Assembly: GCA_938046095.1 (NCBI GenBank)
Contig: CALIXS010000025.1
Location: 62,001 to 126,000 of the forward strand
Direction of reading: 5' to 3'
Length of the DNA: 64,000 bases
Source: an uncultured Clostridia bacterium
GTDB taxonomy: Bacteria; Bacillota; Clostridia; Peptostreptococcales; Anaerovoracaceae
The notes below the pieces were generated by a model. It did not search any database. It had not been told where the DNA came from and saw only the letters and a list, made by a program, of their open reading frames with translations. Positions 51,517-60,562 of the stretch are shown here, piece by piece (the first letter of the stretch is position 1; each line of letters opens with the position of its first letter). The position numbers and the translations under genes are program-made.

Positions 51517-52689
51517 ATGCCTCTTTTGTTAAAAAACTGTAACATTTTTGCCCCTGAACCATTAGGTGTAAAAGATATACTCATAGAAGGAGAGAGGATT
51601 GCTTTGATCGCCTCCGACCTCGATGCCCGGAATCCCGCGCTTAAAACTGAAGTTATAGATTTCGGCGGCGCGACGGTTACTCCCGGACTGATTGATATTC
51701 ACGTGCATGCTACCGGCGGAGGAGGAGAACAGGGTCCGACTTCCCGCGTGCCTGAGCTTATGTTGACAGACTTCACGCTTAACGGCGTGACTTCAATCGT
51801 CGGTCTGCTGGGAACGGACGGTGTCTCCCGCAGCCTTGAGAACCTGCTTTACAAGGTGCGTGCACTTGAGGAAGAGGGCATGACGACCTGGATGCTGACC
51901 GGAAATTACAGTTATCCATCGCCTACCATGACCGGAGACGTTGCCCGTGATATTGCCCTCATAGATAAGGTCATTGGTGTAAAGATTGCAATTTCCGATC
52001 ACCGCAGCTCCGCTGTTACCGGCCGGGAACTGGCTCGATTGGCTGCTGACGCACGGGTAGCAGGTATCCTGGCCGGTAAGCCCGGCTTTGTGACCATGCA
52101 TATAGGCTCTTCCGATAAGCTCATGACTTCTTTATTCGAAGCGCTTGACAGCTCCGACGTACCGCCAACGAACTTCCTTCCGACACACTGCTGCCGCTCA
52201 CATGAACTGATAAGCGAGGCAGTCAGATTCAATAAGATGGGCGGTTTTATAGATTTTACTGCCGATCTTCCGGAAAGCGTCGAAGGCACAGCTAAAGCTG
52301 TGGCGCACGCTCTGGAACTCGGCGCGGATCCTTCGCGCGTGACTATGAGCAGCGATGCAGGAGGCAGCCAGCCGGTTTTTGATGAACGCGGTAATTGCAT
52401 ATCCATGGATTCAGTCACCAGCGTCACCCTTCTGCAGGAGCTGAGGCGTATGGTCAGGTATCAGGATATACCTTTCGAGACCGCGCTGGCTTTCTTTACA
52501 GCGAATCCGGCCGGTCTTCTGCAGAAGGAGAAACTCATCGGCACGATCGCGGAAGGAGGACATGCCGATATCCTTGCCATGGATGCTGACTACAATGTGC
52601 GCGACCTCATCATGCGCGGTCGTGTTGCGGTTCGTAACGGCAGGCCGACGATCAAAGGTAAATTCGAGCACGTGGAACTGTCTGAATGA
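51517..52689 (+). CDS. iadA: Isoaspartyl (beta-aspartyl) dipeptidase IadA
   Basis: A binuclear zinc amidohydrolase that splits beta-aspartyl dipeptides, the end products of isoaspartate-containing or cyanophycin-derived peptides. Metal ligands are the H62-x-H64 of IDIHVHATGGGGEQGPTS, the carbamylated lysine K156 in VIGVKIAISDHRSS, His in MHIGSSDKLM and PTHCCRS, and Asp in SSDAGGSQP. The length of 390 aa and the GEQGP segment match IadA rather than other amidohydrolases. AAGGAAGG sits eight bases before ATG at 51517; a TATAAT lies at 51483-51488. It converges with the cyanophycinase-like gene and shares its likely pathway. Confidence 0.94.
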   Translation: MPLLLKNCNIFAPEPLGVKDILIEGERIALIASDLDARNPALKTEVIDFGGATVTPGLIDIHVHATGGGGEQGPTSRVPELMLTDFTLNGVTSIVGLLGTDGVSRSLENLLYKVRALEEEGMTTWMLTGNYSYPSPTMTGDVARDIALIDKVIGVKIAISDHRSSAVTGRELARLAADARVAGILAGKPGFVTMHIGSSDKLMTSLFEALDSSDVPPTNFLPTHCCRSHELISEAVRFNKMGGFIDFTADLPESVEGTAKAVAHALELGADPSRVTMSSDAGGSQPVFDERGNCISMDSVTSVTLLQELRRMVRYQDIPFETALAFFTANPAGLLQKEKLIGTIAEGGHADILAMDADYNVRDLIMRGRVAVRNGRPTIKGKFEHVELSE

Positions 52690-52777
52690 AGCCGCTTACG
52701 TCTGGGTTCGTTAAGTCCGGGCTATTACGTCTCATACGATGTTGAGCTATATTTCATTTAATATTAGCAGGTGTATT

Positions 52778-53206
52778 ATGGCATTTAGGATAATCAGGAA
52801 ATTCGTCTGGCATGCGTTGATCGGTATCACCATTTGGATCGTAGTTCGCATATTTTCACCAGAAGGAGACACACACGGAGGTTGGATCATCGGCTTTCTA
52901 GGTAGCTGCTATATTTTTGCGGCATGGCTGAATTTTCTAAAGAGCCGCAGAACGGATTTTTTCAAACTGTTTAAGCGTAAAAAGAAACCTGAAGTACCCT
53001 TTTATCTGCGCGGGGTGAATAAATGCTCCAGGACCTGTCTGACTTTGAATGGCATACATCATGATTATGATGATGATACGGGTGAAACGAAGAATACTAC
53101 AGGTCGTGGCGGGAGCTTGGCAAACAGCGAAGCTTCCGAGACCAGGCTTTCCGGTATCGCTTGGCTCGCCTGCGGCATCTTCTTTATTATTCTTTCAGCT
53201 TTTTGA
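52778..53206 (+). CDS. Hypothetical membrane protein
   Basis: A 142-residue protein I do not recognise. Two membrane segments lie near the N terminus (about 8-25 and 32-52), then a basic Lys/Arg-rich region (KSRRTDFFKLFKRKKK), an Asp-rich, polar stretch HDYDDDTGETKN and a final membrane segment at the C terminus (LSGIAWLACGIFFIILSAF). It follows iadA on the same strand by 88 bases and converges with the cyanophycinase-like gene. ATG at 52778 was preferred over 52739 because AGCAGG stands upstream. Its small size and position suggest an accessory role in the locus, without proof. Confidence 0.5.
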   Translation: MAFRIIRKFVWHALIGITIWIVVRIFSPEGDTHGGWIIGFLGSCYIFAAWLNFLKSRRTDFFKLFKRKKKPEVPFYLRGVNKCSRTCLTLNGIHHDYDDDTGETKNTTGRGGSLANSEASETRLSGIAWLACGIFFIILSAF

Positions 53207-53217
53207 TCAAGCTTCGA

Positions 53218-54402
53218 TCAGATGAGTTTATCCGATCTGATATCCAACAGTATGTTATTGAACGACACACCGCCATCGTCACTGTAACCGGTGCTAATGC
53301 TTTGCTTGTAGTATCTCAGTCTGACCAGCCAATCTGCATCACCGGTGTCGTACAGCACTGCGCCTATTACATATGGTAGACCGCGATCCTCTGAAAAATA
53401 GAGATCCTCGTCAATTCCTGCAAGAAGCCTATGACCTATCATATCGGCAAAGACCGGCGAATCGATGATGCCGCCGCTCAAATAGTCCTTGGAATATCCA
53501 TACTGTTTGTTATCAGCACAGCGCTTAAATATGATAGTGCCGCTTCTTGCATCAAGTGTATCTCCCTCGCGTATTGATGAGAGCACTATACCGCGGAAAT
53601 TACCGTTTCCCAGGTCTTCAGCATGACGGCAGTCGATAATAAATACGTTGGCTGAACCCAGCACTTTTATCGTGTTTTCATAATAGATCAGTACGGTATC
53701 CTCTGAAACCGCATATCCGACCCGGTCACCTTCTGTATTGCTGAGGCAGGTTTTTATCAGACGTAGCAGTCGCGGCCTGCAGTCAAAGTGCTGATCGACA
53801 ACACCTTCAGGGAAGAAACCTAATCCGCTCGTTATGACCAGGGGTTCCGCGAGATCATCCTGCTCTACGATCTCACTATATGTACTGTATCCGAATACTA
53901 CGGGTTTGGATAATACGCCTTTGTTGTTGCCATTTCCGATCATGACTCTGCTCATGATCGCCGCTCCAGCACTGGAACCGCCGATAGTCAGCCCTTTGTT
54001 ATACATCTCGCGTAGTCTTGCGAGCAATTCAGTATCGCGACCATCTTCTCTAATCATGCACTGGTATGTATAATATTGATCGCCACCAGTAAACCAGACC
54101 CCGGTGACATCATTTAGATAGGATAAGAGCTCAGGTGCATCGCCGGTCATGGCGTTATATCCGTGCTCATCTTTTACATGTTGTGCATATAGCGGTATAA
54201 GGACCAGACGGTCTTTCGTAATGCCCAGTGATTTCATATCTTTGCTGTATGATCGGAACAAGTCGTCGGGCTTGCTTCCTGATGCAGTTACTATAAAGGC
54301 GATGCGCGCCTTCTTGCCGCCCGCTTTATCGATAAAAGCTCTGAACGCTTTGGTCTTGCATTGCCTAAGACCGCCGCCGGCTATGAACAACGCGCCGCTC
54401 AT
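53218..54402 (-). CDS. Cyanophycinase-like peptidase (family S51)
   Basis: A cytosolic serine peptidase of the S51 family, to which cyanophycinase and peptidase E belong. GGDQ is at 106-109, the catalytic serine is S144 in GGSSAGAAIM, and VVDQHFDCRPRLLRL (201-215) is the characteristic motif of cyanophycinases rather than of peptidase E. Cyanophycinase splits multi-L-arginyl-poly-L-aspartate to beta-Asp-Arg dipeptides, the substrate of the IadA gene nearby. At 394 aa it has a C-terminal part of about 120 residues beyond the minimal enzyme, similar in length to secreted cyanophycinases, but there is no signal peptide. Its ATG overlaps the stop of the oppD/F fusion gene (54399-54402), so it is the last gene of the peptide transporter operon. 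Confidence 0.85.
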   Translation of the reverse strand: MSGALFIAGGGLRQCKTKAFRAFIDKAGGKKARIAFIVTASGSKPDDLFRSYSKDMKSLGITKDRLVLIPLYAQHVKDEHGYNAMTGDAPELLSYLNDVTGVWFTGGDQYYTYQCMIREDGRDTELLARLREMYNKGLTIGGSSAGAAIMSRVMIGNGNNKGVLSKPVVFGYSTYSEIVEQDDLAEPLVITSGLGFFPEGVVDQHFDCRPRLLRLIKTCLSNTEGDRVGYAVSEDTVLIYYENTIKVLGSANVFIIDCRHAEDLGNGNFRGIVLSSIREGDTLDARSGTIIFKRCADNKQYGYSKDYLSGGIIDSPVFADMIGHRLLAGIDEDLYFSEDRGLPYVIGAVLYDTGDADWLVRLRYYKQSISTGYSDDGGVSFNNILLDIRSDKLI

Positions 54403-56408
54403 CTTTGATCACTCTTTTCGATTTCGTTGATTTTACGTCGGTAGTTCGCCAGCTCCGCTTTGTTTGCACGGACATAATGACCGGGTTTTATCTCTTCCCA
54501 TGATGGCTTATCGACTGAATAGTCATGATCGCATGGATTATAGGTGATGACCTTTTTATCGCGTTCGATATCCGGATTCGGAACCGGCGCAGCTGTGAGC
54601 AGCGCATTAGTATACGGGTGTAACGGGTAAGCGAAGAGTTCTTCGGATTCAGCAAGTTCAAGTATTTGCCCCTTATACATAACTGCAATCCTGTCCGATA
54701 TGAACCTGACGACACTAAGGTCGTGCGCTATGAACAGATATGTAAGGTCGTTATCCCTTTTTAGTCTATTCAGCAGATTTATGACCTGTGCTCTGATGGA
54801 GACGTCAAGCGCGGAAATCGGTTCGTCAGCGACTATGAAATCCGGCTCTACCACTAACGCTCTGGCAATACCGATTCTCTGTCGCTGTCCTCCTGAAAAT
54901 TCGTGGGGGAAACGTGTCATGAACTCCGGGGTTAAACCGACGCTGAGCATGGCGGCAGCAACCTTATTTTTGCGATCTGTATCATTTTTATACATATGGA
55001 AGTTATAAAGACCTTCCGCAATGATATATTCGACCTTCGCACGTCCGTTCAGCGAAGCCATGGGATCCTGAAATATCATCTGTGCTGATTTTCTGAATTC
55101 AGTCATACCGTGCTTGGAAAGCTTCCCTGTAATGTCCACACCCTTATAGAATATCTGACCGGAGCTGGCGTGATTGATTTTCAGTATGGCTTTTCCAATA
55201 GTAGTTTTGCCGGATCCGGACTCTCCCACAAGTGAGAGTGTCTCACCTTTATGAATATCAAAAGTGACATCGTTGACTGCACTGAACTCTTTGTGTCCCA
55301 GCTTGAATTTCACGGTCAGGTTCTTCACTGATACAAGTTTATCAGCTCTGCTGAAATCAATAGGTGTACCGGGCACCACGATGCTGCGGTCCTTCTTCTT
55401 CTCTTTCTCTTCCAACGCTTTGACGTAAGAAACCGCTTTGTCACAGAGCAGCCATGTCTTGGCGTAATGAGTGTCAGAAACTTTGAAAAACGGCGGGTCA
55501 TATGTATGATCAATCTTCATTGCCTCCGGGTTGCGTGGTGCGAAAGCATCTCCTTTGATTTCCTTGTAAAGATTCGGTGGAGTACCTTTGATCGAGTGAA
55601 GTTCGTGTCCGCGCACACCAAGTTGCGGCAGAGACTCAAGAAGTGCTTTGGTATAGGGGTGGCAGGGAGTTTTGAAGATCTCGTTTGCCAAGCCGTGCTC
55701 GATAATCTGGCCGGCGTACATAACCGCAACTCTGTCTGCGACATTAGCGACAACGCCGAGATCGTGGGTGATATAGATAACTGACATGCCGAGTTCCTTC
55801 TGCAGGCGCTTGATCAGATTGAGAATTTGAGCTTGTACTGTGACATCTAGAGCGGTTGTCGGTTCGTCGCAAATAAGTATTTCTGGTTTGCAGGCAATCG
55901 CTGTCGCGATAACAACACGCTGTCTCATACCTCCGGAGAACTGGTGCGGATACTGGCGGTATCTGAGCTTTGCTTCAGGTATACCTACCTTTTGGAGCAA
56001 TTCTATTGCCTGCTTTCTGGCTTTGACCCTGTCTGTACCGAATTGGTAGCTGATGACTTCTCGGATCTGCTCACCTACCGTCTTCACAGGGTTCAGTGAG
56101 GTCATAGGATCTTGGAAAACCATAGCGATCTTTTTGCCGCGCACGCGCAGCCACTCCGTCTCGGTTTTGTATGCTGTGAAATTCTCATCATGCATCTTCA
56201 GCGTACCGCTTTCGAGCCAGCCGTTCTTATCCAACATGCCGATAAAGGATTTGGTAAATACACTCTTACCGGAACCTGACTCACCGACAATAGCTAAAGT
56301 CTCTTCATCATAGAGATCGATGGATGCTCCTCGAATAGCAGTCAGTATCCTGCCGCGAAGGTTAAATTTGATCACGACGTTTTTTGCTTCGAAAATCTTT
56401 TTTTTCAT
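54399..56408 (-). CDS. Fused peptide ABC transporter ATPase (OppD-OppF type)
   Basis: A 669-residue protein with two nucleotide-binding domains. The first (about 1-330) has Walker A GESGSGKS, Q-loop VFQDPMTSLNP, signature FSGGMRQR and Walker B ILICDEPTTALD, with the cysteine-rich OppD-type C-terminal tail reduced to one WLLCDKAV segment; the second (about 360-640) has GESGSGKT, MIFQDPMASLN, FSGGQRQR and FIVADEPISALD. A single chain therefore supplies both ATPases of the di/oligopeptide importer. It follows oppC by 12 bases on the minus strand. The ATG has GGAGG upstream (56412-56419). Confidence 0.93.
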   Translation of the reverse strand: MKKKIFEAKNVVIKFNLRGRILTAIRGASIDLYDEETLAIVGESGSGKSVFTKSFIGMLDKNGWLESGTLKMHDENFTAYKTETEWLRVRGKKIAMVFQDPMTSLNPVKTVGEQIREVISYQFGTDRVKARKQAIELLQKVGIPEAKLRYRQYPHQFSGGMRQRVVIATAIACKPEILICDEPTTALDVTVQAQILNLIKRLQKELGMSVIYITHDLGVVANVADRVAVMYAGQIIEHGLANEIFKTPCHPYTKALLESLPQLGVRGHELHSIKGTPPNLYKEIKGDAFAPRNPEAMKIDHTYDPPFFKVSDTHYAKTWLLCDKAVSYVKALEEKEKKKDRSIVVPGTPIDFSRADKLVSVKNLTVKFKLGHKEFSAVNDVTFDIHKGETLSLVGESGSGKTTIGKAILKINHASSGQIFYKGVDITGKLSKHGMTEFRKSAQMIFQDPMASLNGRAKVEYIIAEGLYNFHMYKNDTDRKNKVAAAMLSVGLTPEFMTRFPHEFSGGQRQRIGIARALVVEPDFIVADEPISALDVSIRAQVINLLNRLKRDNDLTYLFIAHDLSVVRFISDRIAVMYKGQILELAESEELFAYPLHPYTNALLTAAPVPNPDIERDKKVITYNPCDHDYSVDKPSWEEIKPGHYVRANKAELANYRRKINEIEKSDQR

Positions 56409-56420
56409 GACCGAACCCTC

Positions 56421-57377
56421 CTACAGGTGGTTTTTCGGATCGGAAGCGTCCGCAAACTTGTTGCCGATGATATAGAAGGATACAGTAATGAAGCAAAGTA
56501 TCATCGTCGGAAATATCATCTGGTAAGGGTAGACCAGAAAGGCACTCCTGCCTTGGTTGACTAAGTTGCCCAACGTACAAAGGTCTGCCGGAAGTCCCAC
56601 CCCTATGTAGCTTAGGAATACTTCCGAACCTATGGAATACGGTATTGTTAATGCTGCATCCATGATAATAAGGCTGATGATATGCGGTATGACATTTCTG
56701 GTTATAATACGCCTCGTCGGAGTCTTGAGGCAGCGTGAAGCGATGTTATAATCGACTTCACGTAGTGCTAAAATCCTGCTACGGAACCAGCGCGCCTCGG
56801 TAATCCAACCAGTTGCTACCAGCGCTATGATGATTGTAAGCACACTTGGCTCCATAATATAAGCTATCAGCATCAGATATATGGTACTTGGCACGTTGGT
56901 CAGGGTATTGTAGATCGCGAACATCAGGGTATCCAGTTTGCGATAGAAGCCCCAAAGAGATCCGACTATTACGCCGATGCCTACTTCGGCGGCGGCGACC
57001 AGCATGCTGAGTATCAGCGATGTTCTGGTGCCGAACCAGACTCTTGCCCAAATATCTCTTCCAATGCCGTCAGTGCCGAAAGGATGCTCTCTTGAAGGTT
57101 TGAGGTTCCAATCAGCAGCTGAGAGGGAAGGCGTGTAAGGGTCATACGAGGTAACCATCGGATAGACGATCGTGTAGATGACCATGATCAGAACTAACAC
57201 TACAATCAGTTTAACCGCGTGGTTTTTGAAGAAAGTATTTAATGTGCTCTGCCAATATGAGTAGTTGGAAAAACCCGCATTTTCCGATTCATCTTCGCGG
57301 AATTCTGCCTGGGTAAACATGTCGTCGGACAGGGACGCAAGATCCGGATTCTTGTTAACGGCTGTAATTTCTGCCAT
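56421..57377 (-). CDS. Peptide ABC transporter permease, OppC/DppC-like
   Basis: The second membrane subunit of the importer. An acidic cytosolic N terminus of about 55 residues precedes a first membrane segment (about 60-77); then comes the extracellular loop with HPFGTDGIGRDIWARVWFGTRTSL, typical of OppC/DppC, followed by five more segments. The EAA motif is replaced by LREVDYNIASRCLKTPTRRIITRNVIPHI. I prefer the ATG at 57377 because AAGGAGG is 10 bases upstream; ATG at 57386 lies only one base after that site. It is 15 bases downstream of oppB. Confidence 0.92.
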   Translation of the reverse strand: MAEITAVNKNPDLASLSDDMFTQAEFREDESENAGFSNYSYWQSTLNTFFKNHAVKLIVVLVLIMVIYTIVYPMVTSYDPYTPSLSAADWNLKPSREHPFGTDGIGRDIWARVWFGTRTSLILSMLVAAAEVGIGVIVGSLWGFYRKLDTLMFAIYNTLTNVPSTIYLMLIAYIMEPSVLTIIIALVATGWITEARWFRSRILALREVDYNIASRCLKTPTRRIITRNVIPHIISLIIMDAALTIPYSIGSEVFLSYIGVGLPADLCTLGNLVNQGRSAFLVYPYQMIFPTMILCFITVSFYIIGNKFADASDPKNHL

Positions 57378-57392
57378 TGAGACCATGCCTCC

Positions 57393-58334
57393 TTAATCGT
57401 TGCTGTCGACCAGTTTGATCCTCGGGTCGACGAATGACACTACTATATCTCCTAAAAATACGCCGAGTACGGACAATGCACCGTAGACCAGCACCAACAC
57501 CTGCACCATAGGGTTATCCATTGCTTTGATAGATTTAATCAAAAGACCACCTGTGCCGGGGATTGCATACATGCTCTCGATGATCAGAGAACCGGACAGC
57601 ATCATTAGGAAATCTGAGGGTATGTTTATCGCTATAGGTACGACTGCGTTTCTGAATACATGGCGCCACATAATGTAACGCTGTGGCATCCCCTTGACTC
57701 TGGCGAATTTGATGTATTCTTTGTTTTCCTCATCGACGATGTAACGTCTTAACCAAACACCATAGCCGGCAATTGAACCGATAGACATAGAAATTATTGG
57801 CAACAGCCACGAAATCGGCTGCCCGATATAGAACAGCATCGGCAGGTCGAACCACTTGGAAAAATAAACCTGTATAAAAAAATGTATTATGATTGAAGGC
57901 ACTGCTCTGATCACCACAACATATATAGTACCAATTTTGTCACCAAGTCCACCTTTACTTCGTGCCATCGTCATGCCTAACGGGAACCCTATTAAAACCG
58001 CAGTAAACCATGATATGAAGTTCAGAAGCAGCGAATAAGGGATTTTTTCTGCCAGCACGTCTGAGATAGGAGAATTCGGATATAGCGTGATGCTGCGACC
58101 GAAGTCACCGTGTATCAGATCGATAACGAAATTTTTTATTTGAAGAGGTAACGGATCAAGGACACCCATATTTCTGAGATAGGCGTTTTTCTGAGTATCA
58201 CTCATCTCTTTCCACTGCTCTTTGGAAAAATATCCGGACTTGGGCATGAATCTAAGAAGCGCGAAAACAACGAGCATCACCAGTATGATTGTGATAACCG
58301 CCTGACATAATTTTGATAGCAGATAACGTTTCAT
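57393..58334 (-). CDS. Peptide ABC transporter permease, OppB/DppB-like
   Basis: A permease of 313 aa with six predicted helices and a periplasmic domain between the first and second (GYFSKEQWKEMSD... to DFGRSITLYPNSPISDVLAEKIPYSLLLN). The DFGRS and IPYSLLL segments, the EAA-type loop EYIKFARVKGMPQRYIMWRHVFRNAVVPI and ESMYAIPGTGGL are standard. It is the second gene of the transporter operon, 75 bases after oppA. Confidence 0.92.
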   Translation of the reverse strand: MKRYLLSKLCQAVITIILVMLVVFALLRFMPKSGYFSKEQWKEMSDTQKNAYLRNMGVLDPLPLQIKNFVIDLIHGDFGRSITLYPNSPISDVLAEKIPYSLLLNFISWFTAVLIGFPLGMTMARSKGGLGDKIGTIYVVVIRAVPSIIIHFFIQVYFSKWFDLPMLFYIGQPISWLLPIISMSIGSIAGYGVWLRRYIVDEENKEYIKFARVKGMPQRYIMWRHVFRNAVVPIAINIPSDFLMMLSGSLIIESMYAIPGTGGLLIKSIKAMDNPMVQVLVLVYGALSVLGVFLGDIVVSFVDPRIKLVDSND

Positions 58335-58409
58335 ATGATCACCATATTCCGAAACATGGTGGGCGAATGAAGCCCACCGCCGGCATTGCGTTCAAATTTT
58401 AGATATGGA

Positions 58410-60326
58410 CTAATTATCAAGCTTAGCAACTTCTTTCTTGTACTGCTCTGTCAGCTTAGCATATTCATCAGATGTTACCGGAGTTTTACGAACCAATGCA
58501 CCTTTCATTTTATAGCGGCCCATGCCGAAATATCCGCCTGGTACTGTGTATGGTATGATTCTGGTCATATGATAAGATCCGCCGCCAGACATATATGGTT
58601 TGATATAAGCATGTTCCAAAATCCAAGCCTCTGCTTCAGAGTATGCTTCGTAACGTTGGTTTATATCGTAGACGCCATCAGCTTTCGCGATCATTCTGTC
58701 ATATTCCGGGATACTATAGTAGCTTGCAGTGATGTCGCGGTCGCTGGTCAGTCTGTTCAGATTTGCCGAAGGATCAGCGTATCTGAATCCATAGCTATCG
58801 TCAACCATATCGTAGTTATTCAGGTCGTAGACGTCAGCCGAGAAACTGTTAGTCGAATAACCAAGAATCACATTTACGTTTTCTGTACCGAGATAGTTCT
58901 CAAGCATTTGCTTGACTAGCGATGCCTTTTTCATCTCGTACTCGGAATTGGTTGAGGCGTAGACGATATCGATCGGGAACTTGCCGTCGACGTCAAATTC
59001 CGTGACTGGGAGCATATCCACATGGCCAGCTGTGACGCCTGTGAGGGTTTTACCATCTGCCTCCGTCAGTTCATTACGAGCTCTATCCATATATTTTTTT
59101 GCTTGATTGGCATTAAACGGATCGTTGTCCTTATAAGGCTTAATAGCCGGATAATCTGTATAGTCAACGCCGCTTTCGTCTATTATCACGTTTTCGGGAA
59201 GAAGCGTATGACGAACAAAGAACTCGGGATTGTTAGGTTCCCAAATAGCTGAAAGAGTATTAGAGTCAATAGCCGTAAAAATTGCCTTGCGGAAATTTTC
59301 ATTCTGAACTGCCGCTGCCATCTCCGGGTTCCTGCTGGTGAAATTGAATGAATACCAGTAAGTAGTGACTGTCTTCTCGGAAAGGTAGACATATTTTTCC
59401 CATTCACTGCCGCGAACGCTGGCAACTTCTTCAGAGGTCATCGAGGTTGAAGTGATATCGCCGCGCTCGAACAGCTCAAGACTGGAGATCCCATCAGATA
59501 CATATTCCCAGCTCAGAACGTCAAGCGTCAGGTTATCCACATCCCAATAATGCTCATTTTTGGTTAGTGTTATCTGCTTGTCGAGGTTCCACTGGGAGAT
59601 ATAGTATCCACCGTTATAGAGGATCTTGTTTTTAGCGATGCCGTAGTCATCACCGACCTCGTTCAGGAATTCCTGGTTGACCGGGAGCAGCATATCGGTT
59701 TGTGCGTAAGACAGGAAGTACGGGCAGGATCCCTCGAGAGTGTATTCTACGATGAGCTCGTCGACAGCCTTGACGCCGACCTCATCGTCAAAAGCCGCAA
59801 TTGCCTCTTCTCTTGTCATGCCCGAGTCTATGCCGTCATCGATGTCTACAATTCGATCATAGTAGTCTTCGAGACCTTTGATGACGCTACTGATCGTATT
59901 GAAACTGCTGGCGTTATGTTTGGGCTCCGCTATGTAACGGATGCCGGCTACAAAATCGTTGGCAGTGACCTTATGATTAGTCGCTTTGCCGGTATCGTCC
60001 ACCCAATAAACACCATCTCTGAGATGGAAGGTCCAGACGCTGTAGTCATCGTTATGCTCCCAGCTCTCCGCAAGAGCAGGGGCGGGTCTTCCGTATTTGT
60101 CGGCTTCGACGAGCCCGTCGATAATGTTGGAAATGAAAGTGTAATCGGACGTGCCTGTAGTTGTGTACTGGTTCATTGAGGTTATAGCGCTAGAAAATGT
60201 GGACTTGTATTCCTTCAAATAGTCTCCGGAATCAATATCTCCAACACTGTTACCGTCGCCATTGCATGCAATCAAAATGGCGGCGAGGAGTATGATACTC
60301 AGCGCTACTGAGATGATCTTTTTCAT
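58410..60326 (-). CDS. Peptide-binding lipoprotein, OppA/SBP_bac_5 family
   Basis: A 638-residue substrate-binding protein, tethered by a lipoprotein signal peptide (MKKIISVALSIILLAAILIAC, lipobox LIAC, Cys21). The mature part has the SBP_bac_5 signature FISNIIDGLVEADKYGRPAPALAESWEHNDDYSVWTFHLRDGVYW and the DPP/OPP segments LLPVNQEFLNEV and YDLNNYDMVDDSYGFRYADPSANLNRL. The binding pocket could fit di- to oligopeptides; beta-aspartyl peptides are an inference from the neighbours. GAGGAGG stands six bases before the ATG at 60326; the longer frame to 60395 has no ribosome binding site and contains the promoter. First gene of the operon oppA-oppB-oppC-oppD/F-cyanophycinase. Confidence 0.92.
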   Translation of the reverse strand: MKKIISVALSIILLAAILIACNGDGNSVGDIDSGDYLKEYKSTFSSAITSMNQYTTTGTSDYTFISNIIDGLVEADKYGRPAPALAESWEHNDDYSVWTFHLRDGVYWVDDTGKATNHKVTANDFVAGIRYIAEPKHNASSFNTISSVIKGLEDYYDRIVDIDDGIDSGMTREEAIAAFDDEVGVKAVDELIVEYTLEGSCPYFLSYAQTDMLLPVNQEFLNEVGDDYGIAKNKILYNGGYYISQWNLDKQITLTKNEHYWDVDNLTLDVLSWEYVSDGISSLELFERGDITSTSMTSEEVASVRGSEWEKYVYLSEKTVTTYWYSFNFTSRNPEMAAAVQNENFRKAIFTAIDSNTLSAIWEPNNPEFFVRHTLLPENVIIDESGVDYTDYPAIKPYKDNDPFNANQAKKYMDRARNELTEADGKTLTGVTAGHVDMLPVTEFDVDGKFPIDIVYASTNSEYEMKKASLVKQMLENYLGTENVNVILGYSTNSFSADVYDLNNYDMVDDSYGFRYADPSANLNRLTSDRDITASYYSIPEYDRMIAKADGVYDINQRYEAYSEAEAWILEHAYIKPYMSGGGSYHMTRIIPYTVPGGYFGMGRYKMKGALVRKTPVTSDEYAKLTEQYKKEVAKLDN

Positions 60327-60390
60327 GATTTCCTCCTCTAATAATAAACACGCGATCGGCATTGGGATAGACGCCGCTATATTTGCTGAC

Positions 60391-60419
60391 ATCATATCAC
60401 ATAAAATTCGGATAGTAAA
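60391..60419 (-). promoter_or_regulatory. Promoter of the oppA operon
   Basis: On the minus strand TTTACT (60414-60419) and TATGAT (60391-60396) with a 17-base spacer, about 65 bases ahead of the oppA start. Confidence 0.55.
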
Positions 60420-60448
60420 GCAAAAAAATAATTATTCTGTCAGCAAAA

Positions 60449-60478
60449 AAGTATAGTATTACTATGATATTGATACTT
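60449..60478. promoter_or_regulatory. Candidate RpiR operator between oppA and the regulator gene
   Basis: ATAGTA-T-TACTAT at 60453-60465 is a perfect 13-bp palindrome nested in a wider inverted repeat AAGTAT (60449-60454) ... ATACTT (60473-60478). It sits upstream of the oppA -35 and of the divergent regulator gene. Confidence 0.5.
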
Positions 60479-60505
60479 CAGTCACTTGTTATTTTCTTAA
60501 AAATG

Positions 60506-60534
60506 TTGTCAGAGTTATTTTTTTATGATAAACT
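60506..60534 (+). promoter_or_regulatory. Promoter of the RpiR-family regulator gene
   Basis: TTGTCA at 60506-60511 and TAAACT at 60529-60534, 17-base spacer, 28 bases ahead of the ATG. Confidence 0.45.
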
Positions 60535-60562
60535 AAAGTAAATACTTAAATAGGAGCGATTT

